Part shown: piece after piece, positions 1-8,700 of the stretch
Position numbering within the stretch: the first letter of the stretch is position 1
Layout of the letters: each line of letters opens with the position of its first letter
Source: Arthrobacter sp. B2a2-09
Lineage (GTDB): Bacteria; Actinomycetota; Actinomycetes; Actinomycetales; Micrococcaceae
Length of the DNA stretch: 64,000 bases
Direction of reading: 5' to 3'
Assembly: GCF_027587375.1 (NCBI RefSeq)
Contig: NZ_JAMXIC010000006.1
Coordinates: 1 to 64,000, forward strand
The notes under the pieces: generated by a model
What the model was told of the DNA's origin: nothing
The model's database searches: none
Seen by the model: the letters and a program-made list of their open reading frames with translations, nothing else
Translations under genes and position numbers: made by a program

Positions 1-70
1 TATCAACGGCCATCGCCGGCTCCTTCAATCAACAGGTAATGAATGACTCACAACCAGCTTGACGATGAGG

Positions 71-147
71 GAGCGTCAGCTTGAAAGCCCTTATAAGTGA
101 GCGAGCGTTAGCTTGAAACTCCTCATAAATGAGCGAGCGTCTGAGCT
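71..147. repeat. 32-bp tandem direct repeat upstream of the DeoR-type gene
   Basis: Two 32-bp units (71-102 and 103-134) and a partial third from 135 share the frame GAGCGTnAGCTTGAAA...CT(C/T)ATAA(G/A)TGAGC, with a few substitutions between units. The array lies 60-140 bases before the start of the regulator at 210. The whole stretch 1-209 holds no convincing complete gene. Repeated sites at this spacing could be operator copies for the adjacent regulator, but that role is inferred. Confidence 0.6.
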
Positions 148-209
148 GCTCGGCCCAACGCGCCCATCTGATCACCAAAGGTGATTAGATGATCATTTCT
201 GGATAGCAT

Positions 210-986
210 ATGAGCATGAGGACTGCTGACCGCCACCGGCTTATTGGCGAGCTGCTGCGCAAGCGCGAAGAGATCACCGTTGACGAACTGGTTGCCGAAT
301 GCGGAGCATCGGGAGCCACCATTCGGCGCGACCTGGAAATCCTCGCTTCCCACGGTGTCCTGCGCCGGGTGCACGGCGGGGCCCGCAGCCTCGTGGCCCG
401 CGGCGACAACCCCGGCTATGGGCAGCGCGAACTCGAGGACCAGGACGCGAAGGAGAGGATCGCCGTCGGCGTCGAACGGCTACTCCGCGACCGCGATCAC
501 GTGTGGCTGGACAGCGGTTCCACGGCAACGGAGATCGCGCGCCGGCTCGCGCAGCGGGAACTGACCATCATGCCGATGTCCCTTCGTGCGGTGGAGTTCC
601 TGGCCACGGACCTTCCCTCTGGACGGCGTCCGGGTCTCTTGTTGCCCGGGGGCAGCCTGGTTCCCGGCGAGCAGTCCTTCCGGGGACCGATGGCAGAGGG
701 CAACATCCGCTCACTGCGCTTTGACACCGCGATCGTCACGCCGTGCGCCATCAACCTCAAGGACGGCCTGCTGGCCCACGATCTCGAGGACGCCGCCATT
801 AAGCGGGCAGGCTTGGAATCGGCCGGGCGGGTGATCGTGGCCTGCACGGGAAATAAATGGAATGCACAGGCCGTGGCCTTGGTTGCAGCCATGGACGCGG
901 TAGACGTCATTGTGACTGACCGGAAGCCGAGCACTGAAGAACGCACCCTACTTGAAAATCTCTCCGTGGAAGTTGTGATCGTATGA
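210..986 (+). CDS. DeoR/GlpR-family transcriptional regulator
   Basis: A 258-residue cytoplasmic repressor-type protein. Residues 8-62 form the DeoR winged helix-turn-helix, with the family core GATIRRDLEIL at about 35-45 followed by GVLRRVHGGA. The rest is the DeoRC sugar-phosphate sensor domain, where TATEIARRL and LLPGG are recognisable. Length is normal for the family. Start is the ATG at 210; an in-frame ATG at 216 is possible. The stop overlaps the next start by four bases (983-986), so it is co-transcribed with the MFS permease. DeoR proteins generally sense a phosphorylated sugar; the ligand here cannot be read from sequence. The 32-bp direct repeats upstream are candidate operators. 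Confidence 0.9.
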   Translation: MSMRTADRHRLIGELLRKREEITVDELVAECGASGATIRRDLEILASHGVLRRVHGGARSLVARGDNPGYGQRELEDQDAKERIAVGVERLLRDRDHVWLDSGSTATEIARRLAQRELTIMPMSLRAVEFLATDLPSGRRPGLLLPGGSLVPGEQSFRGPMAEGNIRSLRFDTAIVTPCAINLKDGLLAHDLEDAAIKRAGLESAGRVIVACTGNKWNAQAVALVAAMDAVDVIVTDRKPSTEERTLLENLSVEVVIV

Positions 987-2176
987 CCACCAGTACCCGA
1001 ACCGCCCCGAACGTCAAAGCCGCGGCAATCGCCACTTTCCTGGTGTTCGGCATGAACGGGCTGGTTTTTGCCGGCTGGGCGGCACGGATACCCGCCGTCA
1101 CCCAGACCCTGAACCTGACGTCCGGACAGATGGGCACCCTCCTGCTGTGCACCGCCGTCGGGTCCCTTGTGGCGCTGCCATCCGCGGGATGGATTGTCGG
1201 CAGGATCGGCACGGCCAATACCGTCCGCGCCGCCGGGCTGCTAGCCGCCTCGGCCGGAGCGGCTATCGCCTTCTCCTTGATGGCCGGCTCCGTGGCCGCC
1301 ACAGCAGTGGCGCTCTTTTTCTTCGGTGTGGGGGTCGGCCTGTGGGATGTGTCGCAGAATATCGAAGGGGCCGACGTCGAACACCGGCTCGGGCGCACCG
1401 TCATGCCGCAGTTCCACGCCGCTTTCAGCGGGGGCGCCTTTGTGGGTGCGCTGATTGGCGCGTGGCTTTCCCAGGTCGGCGTCGGCCTTCCGGAGCACCT
1501 GCTGGTCATTGCCGGCGTCGTGGTTCTCCTCACCTTGACGGCGCCGCGTTACTTCTTGTCCCACGAAACTACGGGAATGGCGTCCGACGGCGGCGCGCCC
1601 GCTGTCAAGGGTCCCTCGGCGTGGCGGGACTCCCGCACCCTGTTGATCGGCGTGGTGGTACTCGGCGCAACCCTCACGGAAGGCGCCGGAAACGATTGGA
1701 TCGCCAAGGCCTCGGTGGATGGCCTGAATACTAGCGAGTCGACGGGCGCTCTCTTGTTTGCGCTCTTCGTGGCCGCGATGACCCTGATGCGTTTCGTTGG
1801 CGGCCGCGCGATCGACAGGTTCGGACGTGTAGCCGTGCTGCGGGTCAGCATGGCTGCCGCGGCAGTGGGCCTGGCGCTCTTCGTCTTCGCGGACAACCTC
1901 ATCCTTGCGGCTGTGGGCGCGGCTCTTTGGGGTATCGGGGCAGCCTTGGCCTTCCCCATGGGCATGTCCGCTGCTGCCGATGATCCGAAACACGCAGCCG
2001 CACGCGTCTCAGTGGTCTCGACCATTGGTTATGTGGCGTTTCTTGCCGGCCCGCCGCTTCTGGGATACCTGGGCGACCACACCGGCATCCACATGGCCCT
2101 GCTTGCCATCGGGGCGCCGATCCTGATTGCCCTGTGGCTGGCCGGCGCCGCGAAACCTTTGGTGAAAAGCAACTGA
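983..2176 (+). CDS. MFS transporter (YbjJ/FucP-like permease)
   Basis: A 397-residue integral membrane protein with about 12 hydrophobic segments and no signal peptide. The N-terminal part (GLVFAGWAARIP, then SAGWIVGRIG) and the central GVGVGLWDVSQN motif resemble the YbjJ-like branch of the major facilitator superfamily, which is related to fucose permease-type sugar carriers. The start ATG lies inside the end of the DeoR-type gene, so the pair forms a two-gene operon and the regulator probably controls this uptake or efflux protein. Substrate unknown. Its last codons, AAC TGA, lie inside the palindromic repeat at 2171-2230. Confidence 0.85.
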   Translation: MTTSTRTAPNVKAAAIATFLVFGMNGLVFAGWAARIPAVTQTLNLTSGQMGTLLLCTAVGSLVALPSAGWIVGRIGTANTVRAAGLLAASAGAAIAFSLMAGSVAATAVALFFFGVGVGLWDVSQNIEGADVEHRLGRTVMPQFHAAFSGGAFVGALIGAWLSQVGVGLPEHLLVIAGVVVLLTLTAPRYFLSHETTGMASDGGAPAVKGPSAWRDSRTLLIGVVVLGATLTEGAGNDWIAKASVDGLNTSESTGALLFALFVAAMTLMRFVGGRAIDRFGRVAVLRVSMAAAAVGLALFVFADNLILAAVGAALWGIGAALAFPMGMSAAADDPKHAAARVSVVSTIGYVAFLAGPPLLGYLGDHTGIHMALLAIGAPILIALWLAGAAKPLVKSN

Positions 2177-2230
2177 CCCGCAGTTGTTGTCGTTATGACG
2201 CGCTTTAACGACAACAACTGCGAGTTAGTT
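2171..2230. repeat. Intergenic palindrome, family 1, copy 1
   Basis: Arms at 2180-2194 (GCAGTTGTTGTCGTT) and 2207-2221 are perfect 15-bp inverted repeats around a 12-base loop. The pairing continues outward to 24 bp with two mismatches. Related copies lie at 32278-32319 and 55758-55823, and a shared core occurs in the terminator at 46156-46215. The left arm contains the stop codon of the MFS gene, and the element sits between convergent genes. It may act as a bidirectional terminator or a REP-like element. Confidence 0.75.
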
Positions 2231-2254
2231 GGGTGTGGCTACGACGACGGGTGG

Positions 2255-2668
2255 TTACGGCGCCGAGGTGGCCGGTGCCGACGGAACAGCGCTCGGCGAT
2301 GCCCCGTTGGTGGGAGCGCCGCTCTGCCGGTTCCGGCCTTGGCCGCCCTGGCCGTTGAAGTTCTGGAACTGGCCTCGGCCGGGACGGGCCTGGCCCGCGT
2401 CCATTGCCTTAGTGACTCCGACGCCCGCAAAGAACCCGACGGCAACCAGCAGCACGGCAAGGAGGATCTGCGTCAGGCGACCCATCTTGAAGCGCTTCTT
2501 GGGCACGAACGGCTCCGGCGCCTGGGGTTGGCCCCAACCCTGTCCGGTGGGCTCCTGGCCAGTGGCTTGCAGGACCGCGGTCGGCTGTCCGGCGTAGGGC
2601 TGTTGGGTGTAGGGCTGCTGGGGCTCCGGCTGGTTCATGGGACCGGGCTCCGGTGCTGAATAGGACAT
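2255..2668 (-). CDS. Small Pro/Gln-rich single-pass membrane protein
   Basis: 137 residues. Residues 1-55 are rich in Pro, Gln and Tyr (QQPYTQQPYAGQP) and predicted cytoplasmic. A basic stretch KKRFKMGR precedes one membrane segment at about 69-90 (ILLAVLLVAVGFFAGVGV). The tail is Gly/Arg/Gln-rich and then Ala/Pro/Ser-rich, apparently outside the cell. No enzymatic motif is visible. It lies 61 bases after the permease of the efflux operon on the same strand, so it is probably the last gene of that operon and an accessory or scaffold factor. I do not recognise a named family. Confidence 0.65.
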   Translation of the reverse strand: MSYSAPEPGPMNQPEPQQPYTQQPYAGQPTAVLQATGQEPTGQGWGQPQAPEPFVPKKRFKMGRLTQILLAVLLVAVGFFAGVGVTKAMDAGQARPGRGQFQNFNGQGGQGRNRQSGAPTNGASPSAVPSAPATSAP

Positions 2669-2729
2669 TTGTGGATCTCCTGTTGACTGTTTCTTCTTTT
2701 ACGTTGCTGGGGAGTGGAGCTGTTGGCGG

Positions 2730-3977
2730 CTATTCGTACCGCAGGGCGTCGATCGGCCGTAGTTTCGCCGCCTTGTTGGCCGGGTAGATTCCGAAGACCA
2801 GGCCGATCGCCGCGGATACCAGGAACGACAGCCACACGGTCCACCACTGGACTTCGGGTTGCGTTCCTAGCAGGGGGAAGGCGCTGCCGATGTAGCCCGC
2901 GGCAATGCCCAGCACCCCGCCGATCAGCGAAATGATGAGCGATTCGATCAGGAACTGGCTCACGATGCTGCCCCGCGAGGCTCCTATCGCCTTGCGGATG
3001 CCGATTTCGCGCGTACGTTCGGTAACCGTGACAAGCATGATGTTCATGACGCCGATTCCGCCTACCAGGAGCGAAATACCGGCCACGGCGCCCAACAGGA
3101 CGGTCAGCGTGGCCGTGGTGGTGGTGGCCGTCGTGAGGATCTGCGCTTGGTTCCGCACTTGATAGTCACGGTTGGCGGAGGTGACATTGTGCCTGGCATC
3201 GAGGATCATCTGAACCTCGTTCTGGGCCTGGTTCATCACGTCCGCTGATTTGGCCTGGACGGTGATGGAGGCGAGGGACGGCGAGTATCCGGTGAACTTG
3301 TCCTGGGCTGCACTGTAAGGGATCACCACAATGTCATCCGGGTCGTTGAGGCCCGAGGACCCCTTTTGAGCCAGGACGCCGGAGACCACGAAGTTCTGCC
3401 CGTTGAGGGCGATCGTCTGCCCCACGGCCGAGGTCACCGAGCTGCCCACCAGGTCCTGCGCCACGGTATTGCCGATCACGGCCACCGCGGTGCCGCTGCT
3501 GGCGTCACCGTCGCTGAAGTAGGACCCCGCCGCGAGCGTGTCGTTCGAAATGGAAAAGTACGACGGCGTGGTCCCCACGAATGTTGCGACCGCGTGGGTT
3601 GCGTCCTGGTAAGTACCCGTGACGTTCTGTGCCGTGACCACCGGCGCCGTTGCGGCGACGTCGGGGGCCATGACGGGATCGGTCAGCGCGGCCATGTCCT
3701 GGAGCGTGAGGTTTGTGCCACGGGACCGCGGACCGGTGACGGCTTGTCCGCCGCCTGCGGCGCGGCCTCCCGCCGTCGTCTGGCGGCTCACGGTAAGCAC
3801 GTTGGTTCCCAGTTTGCCGATCTGGGACTTGATGGCGTTGGAGGTTCCGGCGCCTACGGCCAGCAGGATGATGACGGATGCGATGCCGATCAGGATGCCC
3901 AGGGTGGTGAGGATGGAGCGCATCTTGTTGGCCATCACCCCAGTCAGGGCGAAGCGGACGGATTCGGCGATCATCAT
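2730..3977 (-). CDS. MacB-like ABC transporter permease (FtsX fold)
   Basis: 415 residues with the MacB/FtsX layout: one N-terminal membrane helix (about 20-45), a long extracytoplasmic MacB_PCD domain (about 45-260), and three C-terminal helices (about 285-410) including the family signature TERTREIGIRKAIGAS. It should form a homodimer that couples ATP hydrolysis by the adjacent ATPase to motion of the external domain, exporting substrate together with the adaptor. The start overlaps the ATPase stop by four bases (3974-3977), so the two are translationally coupled. Substrate unknown; peptides, lipids or macrolide-like compounds are known for the family. Confidence 0.9.
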   Translation of the reverse strand: MMIAESVRFALTGVMANKMRSILTTLGILIGIASVIILLAVGAGTSNAIKSQIGKLGTNVLTVSRQTTAGGRAAGGGQAVTGPRSRGTNLTLQDMAALTDPVMAPDVAATAPVVTAQNVTGTYQDATHAVATFVGTTPSYFSISNDTLAAGSYFSDGDASSGTAVAVIGNTVAQDLVGSSVTSAVGQTIALNGQNFVVSGVLAQKGSSGLNDPDDIVVIPYSAAQDKFTGYSPSLASITVQAKSADVMNQAQNEVQMILDARHNVTSANRDYQVRNQAQILTTATTTTATLTVLLGAVAGISLLVGGIGVMNIMLVTVTERTREIGIRKAIGASRGSIVSQFLIESLIISLIGGVLGIAAGYIGSAFPLLGTQPEVQWWTVWLSFLVSAAIGLVFGIYPANKAAKLRPIDALRYE

Positions 3978-4702
3978 GCTGGCACCGCCGTCGCTACCGG
4001 GTGCGCATGAACGCTGCGGATCCTGTGGTCCTCAATGATGTGCCCGTCCTGGAATCGCACTACGCGGTTGGCCCGCGCCGCGACGTCCGCCTCGTGGGTG
4101 ATCATCACGATGGTCCGGCCGTTGGCGTGCAACGACTCGAACAGATCCAGGATCTCGTGCGAGGACTTGGTGTCCAAGGCTCCGGTCGGCTCGTCGGCCA
4201 GCAGCAGCACCGGGTTGGTCACGAGTGCCCGGGCGATTGCAACGCGCTGTTGCTGTCCGCCGGAGAGCTGTGAAGGCTTGTGGTCGGCCCGTTCCGCCAA
4301 ACCCACTGACCCGAGCACTTCCAAGGCCCGCTCACGCCGTTCTTTGCGGTGCACTTTTGCGTAAGCGAGCGGCATGGAGACGTTGTCCACGGCCCGCGTG
4401 CGCGGTATCAGATTGAAGTTCTGGAAGACGAAGCCGATTTTCCGGTTGCGGATCTGCGCGAGCTGGAATTCGTCCAGGGTCCCGGTATCGATGCCGTCCA
4501 GATGATAAGTCCCCTGGGTGGCGCCGTCGAGGCAGCCGATGATGTTCATCATGGTGGACTTTCCGGAGCCCGAGGCGCCGATGATGGCCACGAAGTCGCC
4601 CCGGTCAATGGAGATGCTGACGGAATCCAGCGCCCGTACTTCGGCCTCCCCTTTGCCATAGATCTTGCTCACGGAGTCCAGTTGGATGACAGCGTCGTTC
4701 AC
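3974..4702 (-). CDS. MacB/LolD-type ABC transporter ATPase
   Basis: 242 residues. Walker A GASGSGKST is at 42-50, Q-loop VFQNFNLIP at about 92-100, signature LSGGQQQR at 146-153, Walker B LLLADEPTGALD at 166-177, and H-loop MITHE follows. The sequence GALDTKSS after Walker B is typical of the LolD/MacB/FtsE group. It energises the FtsX-type permease with which it overlaps. The preceding adaptor gene ends only six bases upstream, so adaptor, ATPase and permease form one transcription unit. Confidence 0.93.
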   Translation of the reverse strand: MNDAVIQLDSVSKIYGKGEAEVRALDSVSISIDRGDFVAIIGASGSGKSTMMNIIGCLDGATQGTYHLDGIDTGTLDEFQLAQIRNRKIGFVFQNFNLIPRTRAVDNVSMPLAYAKVHRKERRERALEVLGSVGLAERADHKPSQLSGGQQQRVAIARALVTNPVLLLADEPTGALDTKSSHEILDLFESLHANGRTIVMITHEADVAARANRVVRFQDGHIIEDHRIRSVHAHPVATAVPA

Positions 4703-4708
4703 GGCTGC

Positions 4709-6235
4709 TTACCCGCCATTTCCACGGGTGCCACCGGTGCCGCCTGTAACTCCGGCGCCTCCGGTTCCACCAAATCCACCCGTGCCGCCGAAGCCGCCTG
4801 CCCCGGTTCGTCCAGTGGTGCCGGTGGTGTCCAAGGTGGAGGAGATGGTCGGGAGTTCAATCTGATCCCCCGCGCTGAGTCCGGTGAGCACCTGGGTGCG
4901 TCCGTTGTCCGTGATCCCGGTGGTGATGGTCACCGCCGTCGAGGTCCCGTTCTTCATGACGTTGACGGTCTGCTTGGTTCCGGTGGTGGTGATGGCCAGC
5001 GAAGGCACAGCCAAAGCGTTCTTGGCAGTCGCCGTGGTCACTGAGATGTTTGCGCTCTGGCCAAGACGGAGGTCAGCCGGGGGGTTCTTGATGGAGATCG
5101 TCACGGGGTAGCTGACCACGTTGTTAGTGGTTGTGGCGTTCTGGGCGATCGCCGTGATGGTACCGGTGACGGGTGCCGCGGAGGGGTCGGTCTTGAGTGC
5201 CGGGAAGGTGAAGGTGGCTGAGTCGCCGGTCTTCATGGCGGCAATGTCCGATTCGGCGAAGTTGGCAATGACTTGCAGGTGCGCGGTGTCGCTGATGGTG
5301 ATCAGACCGGAGGACGATGTGCTCGCGGCGCTTGTGGAAGCGCTGCCGGAAGAGCCGGAACCCGAGGACCCGGAAGCGGATGAGCCGGAGCTGCTGCCGG
5401 CGTTTCCGCCGACGACGGCGTTCACGGCGGTGACGGTACCCGAAACCGGCGCGGCGAGGGAGCAGGACGCCAGGTTCTTGGTCGCAGTGTCCACCGCGAT
5501 CTGGGCAGAGGTCGTGTTGGACGTCGCGCCGCCACCGCTTTGGGCGGAGTTGAGGGCCGTCGCAGCCGAGGCGAGTTGCTCTTTGTCCTTGAGGGCCGAG
5601 CTGGCTTGCTGGTTGGCCGCCTGGGTCAGTGCTTGGTTGTCCTTTGCCAACTGGGCCTGAGCCGCGTTGAGGGCGTTCTGGGCCGGTTGGCTGGTGGGCT
5701 GGGCGCTGGCGGCGGTCTGAGCTGTAGCGACAGTGGCATTGTCATTGTTCACGGCCGTCTGCGCTGCGGCCACTGCGCTGGCCTGCTGGCTCGCGTCCAG
5801 ATTGGCCGTCTGCTGGGCGTTGGCCAGGCTCTGGTTTGCCGAGGCTACCTGGTTGCTTGCAGAAGCCTGCTGCTGGTTTGCCTGTGCCGCAGCCGAATCC
5901 AACTGGGCCTGCGCAACGGCAAGGGCGTTCTGGGCGTTTGTCGGATCAATCGTGACCAACACTTGCCCGGCCGTGACTTGTTGGCCCGTGACCGCAGAGA
6001 CCGAGGCGATCGGCCCGGTGCAGTTCTGCGCGTTGATGACGGTGGTGCTCGCGGGCGAGACGTTTCCGCTCGCGGTAGACACGGCGGTGAGGTCCGCCGC
6101 GCTGACCGCAACGGTACGGGCTGTGGTGTCGGAGGCTGTTTGCGGCACGCCGTTCATCACGAAGAAGGCGCCGGCGGCAATGCCTAGAACGGCCACCCCG
6201 ATGCCGCTGTTGATGAGTTGAGGTTTTGTAAGCAT
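4709..6235 (-). CDS. HlyD/MacA-type efflux adaptor with coiled coil and Gly-rich tail
   Basis: 508 residues, longer than most adaptors. An N-terminal membrane anchor (about 8-28) is followed by a lipoyl-like half (VTGQQVTAGQVLVTIDPTNA). A long Ala/Gln/Asn-rich helical hairpin (about 105-245) comes next, then a Ser/Gly-rich insertion (about 272-300) within the second lipoyl half, a beta-barrel domain, and a repetitive Gly-rich tail (about 475-508; GGFGGTGG units). In MacAB-type pumps the adaptor stimulates the ATPase and bridges to the outside. In this monoderm organism no outer-membrane channel is expected. It is the first gene of the operon; start is the ATG at 6235. Confidence 0.85.
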   Translation of the reverse strand: MLTKPQLINSGIGVAVLGIAAGAFFVMNGVPQTASDTTARTVAVSAADLTAVSTASGNVSPASTTVINAQNCTGPIASVSAVTGQQVTAGQVLVTIDPTNAQNALAVAQAQLDSAAAQANQQQASASNQVASANQSLANAQQTANLDASQQASAVAAAQTAVNNDNATVATAQTAASAQPTSQPAQNALNAAQAQLAKDNQALTQAANQQASSALKDKEQLASAATALNSAQSGGGATSNTTSAQIAVDTATKNLASCSLAAPVSGTVTAVNAVVGGNAGSSSGSSASGSSGSGSSGSASTSAASTSSSGLITISDTAHLQVIANFAESDIAAMKTGDSATFTFPALKTDPSAAPVTGTITAIAQNATTTNNVVSYPVTISIKNPPADLRLGQSANISVTTATAKNALAVPSLAITTTGTKQTVNVMKNGTSTAVTITTGITDNGRTQVLTGLSAGDQIELPTISSTLDTTGTTGRTGAGGFGGTGGFGGTGGAGVTGGTGGTRGNGG

Positions 6236-6292
6236 GCCCGAAGACTATGGTCGGTCTCTTGGAGAAGACCGAGTGCTACCTGATGGTTTACC

Positions 6293-7006
6293 CTACGTGA
6301 CGCCCTGCCCAGCGTGGCGCTTGCGCCGCGCGACCCTCGATTTCCAGTCGAGGGCACGGCGTGCGTCTATATTCTCCTCGATGCATATCTTCTGGGATGC
6401 CAGCCATAGGAGGAGCACGACGCCGGACGCCAAGCAGGCCCCACCCACCACATCCGTGAGCCAATGGGCAGCCAAATAGATCCGGCTGATCATCATGGCC
6501 AGCATTCCGCCGATCGCGAGGAGCCACGCCCAGCCACGTCCGATCAAGAGTGCCACCACCAGAACGAAAGCCGTGGTGGCCGATACGTGCCCCGAGGGGT
6601 ATGAATAGGTGTCCGTGGCGACATGCGCATTGAGAGGGCGCGGCCGGTGAATGATCCATTTGAGTAGTTGGGTCAGCAACATCACGGTCAGTCCTGCAAC
6701 GGCGGAGAATGCGGCCGAAAGGGGTCTTCTGCGAAACAACAACGCCGAGGCCAGCAGGATGTGGAAGATCAGCATTCCTGTGTAGCCGGTCCAGTTGAGG
6801 ACGAGGTTCACGCCGTCCCAGAACGGTGAGTGGAGGGTCGCCGCGAACCCGTACCAGGCATCGTCCAGGCCTTGGAACGGCGGGTTCCGATCCCCTTCAA
6901 GCAGGATGCCGCCCAGGAGCACGGCGACGGCGAGCAGCACGGTCGAGATGACCATTGTGCGTCCCTGGTCGAGCTTGCGGGGGAGAATGACCCTCACCAT
7001 CCCCAC
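6293..7006 (-). CDS. PAP2-family membrane phosphatase
   Basis: 237 residues with about six membrane helices. The three PAP2 motifs are present: K116...RPRP at 121-124, PSGH at 137-140, and SR(X5)H at 174-181 (SRIYLAAH), so the catalytic His, Arg and Ser are intact. The likely substrate is an isoprenoid or lipid phosphate at the membrane, as for undecaprenyl-pyrophosphatase or phosphatidate phosphatases of this fold; which one cannot be decided. It is divergent from a second PAP2 protein starting 31 bases away, an arrangement that suggests a shared promoter region. Confidence 0.85.
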   Translation of the reverse strand: MGMVRVILPRKLDQGRTMVISTVLLAVAVLLGGILLEGDRNPPFQGLDDAWYGFAATLHSPFWDGVNLVLNWTGYTGMLIFHILLASALLFRRRPLSAAFSAVAGLTVMLLTQLLKWIIHRPRPLNAHVATDTYSYPSGHVSATTAFVLVVALLIGRGWAWLLAIGGMLAMMISRIYLAAHWLTDVVGGACLASGVVLLLWLASQKICIEENIDARRALDWKSRVARRKRHAGQGVT

Positions 7007-7037
7007 ATCCTAACCAGCCCGCCGATAGTCTGGTGGG

Positions 7038-8534
7038 ATGCTAAGCATGCTGCGATGGGGGCCAGGGCGGGTAGCCCGACTCGATAGGGCAGCGGTCCGA
7101 GCGGTCTCCCGGTGGCCGGAGGGTCCGCATGACGCGGTTTTGAAAAACCTCTCGGAGGCCGCCACCAATGGCAAGCTCTGGTTTGCCATTGCTGGCGTTT
7201 GCGCGGCATTTCCCGGTAAGCCCAGGAACTCGGCTATCCACGGACTCCTGGCCCTTGGCGTTGCGTCGGCCGTCACCAATCTCGGTTTCAAGACGCTTCT
7301 TCCGCGGACGCGGCCATTGCCCGAGCTCCTTCCGGCTTTCCGCTTTGTCAACCCGCAGCCCACAAGCTCCTCGATGCCGTCCGGCCATTCGGCGTCTGCT
7401 GTTGCATTCACCCTCGGCGTCGCGCTGGTGAATCCTCGTCTTGGCGTATTTTTGGCTCCGGTTGCGGCGGGTGTGGCGTATTCCCGGGTTCATACGGGCG
7501 CCCACTGGCCCTCCGACGTGGTGCTCGGCTCGGCGATCGGCGTTGGAGCGGCCCTGCTCACGCGAAAATGGTGGCCGGTCCGGCCTCCAGTTCCGGCCAC
7601 GGACCGTTCACCGGCCGACGCGCCCGCAGTCGGCGACGGCGAGGGGCTGAGCATTGCGGTCAACTCTCTTGGCGGTTCCTACTCGCCGGAGACCGCGACG
7701 CAGCTTCGAGATATATTCCCCAAGGCGCATATTAGCATGATTTCCGAAGGCGATGATGTGGTTGCCGAAATCCAGGCCGCAGCAAGGAGACCCGGGACGA
7801 AGGCCTTGGGCGTGTGGGGTGGCGACGGAACCGTCGGCACTGCCGCGGCGGCCGCCGTCGAGCACGACCTGCCCTTGCTGGTGTTGCCGGGCGGAACGCT
7901 CAACCACTTCGCACGTGACGTGGACGCCCGATCCCTGGAAGGGGCCCTCAAAGCCGCCAAGACGGGAGCAGCAGCGTGGACGGACCTGGGTCATGTGAGC
8001 GCGGGCCGCGGCGTCGAGGGCAAGGACGAGACCGCTGAGCTCATCATGCTCAATACGGCAAGCATCGGTGTCTACCCCAACCTGGTGCGGCGCCGCGAAC
8101 GGCTGCAGCCTGCCATGGGGAAACCTCTTGCGGGGCTTGTTGCGGGACTGCGTACCTTCGGGGCCGCAACCCCCACCACTCTCCTGATCAACGGAGTGCG
8201 CCACAAGCTGTGGATCCTCTATATAGGCCGCGGGCGCTACTACCCGCGGGATCTGGCGCCATTGACGCGGCCCGTGCTTGACGACGGGGTGCTGGACATC
8301 CGCATGGTCACGGCCGATGAGCCCTTTGCACGGCTGCGTCTGCTGTGGGCGGTCCTCACTGGAACCGTGGGCACATCCAAGGTGACCCATCTCAGTGAGG
8401 CGGCGGAGGTCAGCATCGAGGCGTCCGGCGAACCGCTCGTGATAGCGGTCGACGGCGAGCCGTTGCCTGGTGTGCGGACCGCGGAGTTCACCGTGAAGCG
8501 CCGGGCGCTGCGGGTGTATTCCCCGCTTTCCTAG
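7038..8534 (+). CDS. Fusion of PAP2 phosphatase and diacylglycerol-kinase-like domain
   Basis: 498 residues with two catalytic parts. Residues 1-175 are a PAP2 domain: PRTRP at 89-93, PSGHSASA at 114-121, SRVHTGAH at 149-156. Residues 205-498 are a DAGK/sphingosine-kinase-like lipid kinase domain with the nucleotide motif GGDGT at 261-265 and PGGTLNHFA at 284-292. Such a protein could phosphorylate and dephosphorylate lipids at one site, or process a polyprenyl phosphate. The linker at 178-203 is Pro-rich. This fused architecture is known in actinobacteria, but the physiological substrate is not established to my knowledge. Confidence 0.87.
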   Translation: MLSMLRWGPGRVARLDRAAVRAVSRWPEGPHDAVLKNLSEAATNGKLWFAIAGVCAAFPGKPRNSAIHGLLALGVASAVTNLGFKTLLPRTRPLPELLPAFRFVNPQPTSSSMPSGHSASAVAFTLGVALVNPRLGVFLAPVAAGVAYSRVHTGAHWPSDVVLGSAIGVGAALLTRKWWPVRPPVPATDRSPADAPAVGDGEGLSIAVNSLGGSYSPETATQLRDIFPKAHISMISEGDDVVAEIQAAARRPGTKALGVWGGDGTVGTAAAAAVEHDLPLLVLPGGTLNHFARDVDARSLEGALKAAKTGAAAWTDLGHVSAGRGVEGKDETAELIMLNTASIGVYPNLVRRRERLQPAMGKPLAGLVAGLRTFGAATPTTLLINGVRHKLWILYIGRGRYYPRDLAPLTRPVLDDGVLDIRMVTADEPFARLRLLWAVLTGTVGTSKVTHLSEAAEVSIEASGEPLVIAVDGEPLPGVRTAEFTVKRRALRVYSPLS

Positions 8535-8700
8535 TGCTTTCCTTGTGCCGGGGAAGCCTTGGCCGCGGCCGGCATCATCCATAGGGACTACCCTGACCGG
8601 CCCCTGAATCATCCCTGAGACCGGCGAATTCCGCTGTGTCGGTGGCTAGCGTTGTAGCTACAGTCACCACATAGCTGCAGCAAGCGGAGGGAACGCTTCC

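Noticed and set aside
1..62. A possible gene end (frame 3 reads STAIAGSFNQQVMNDSQPA and stops at 60-62).
   Set aside because: Only 19 codons are visible, with no recognisable family; too short to call a partial gene.
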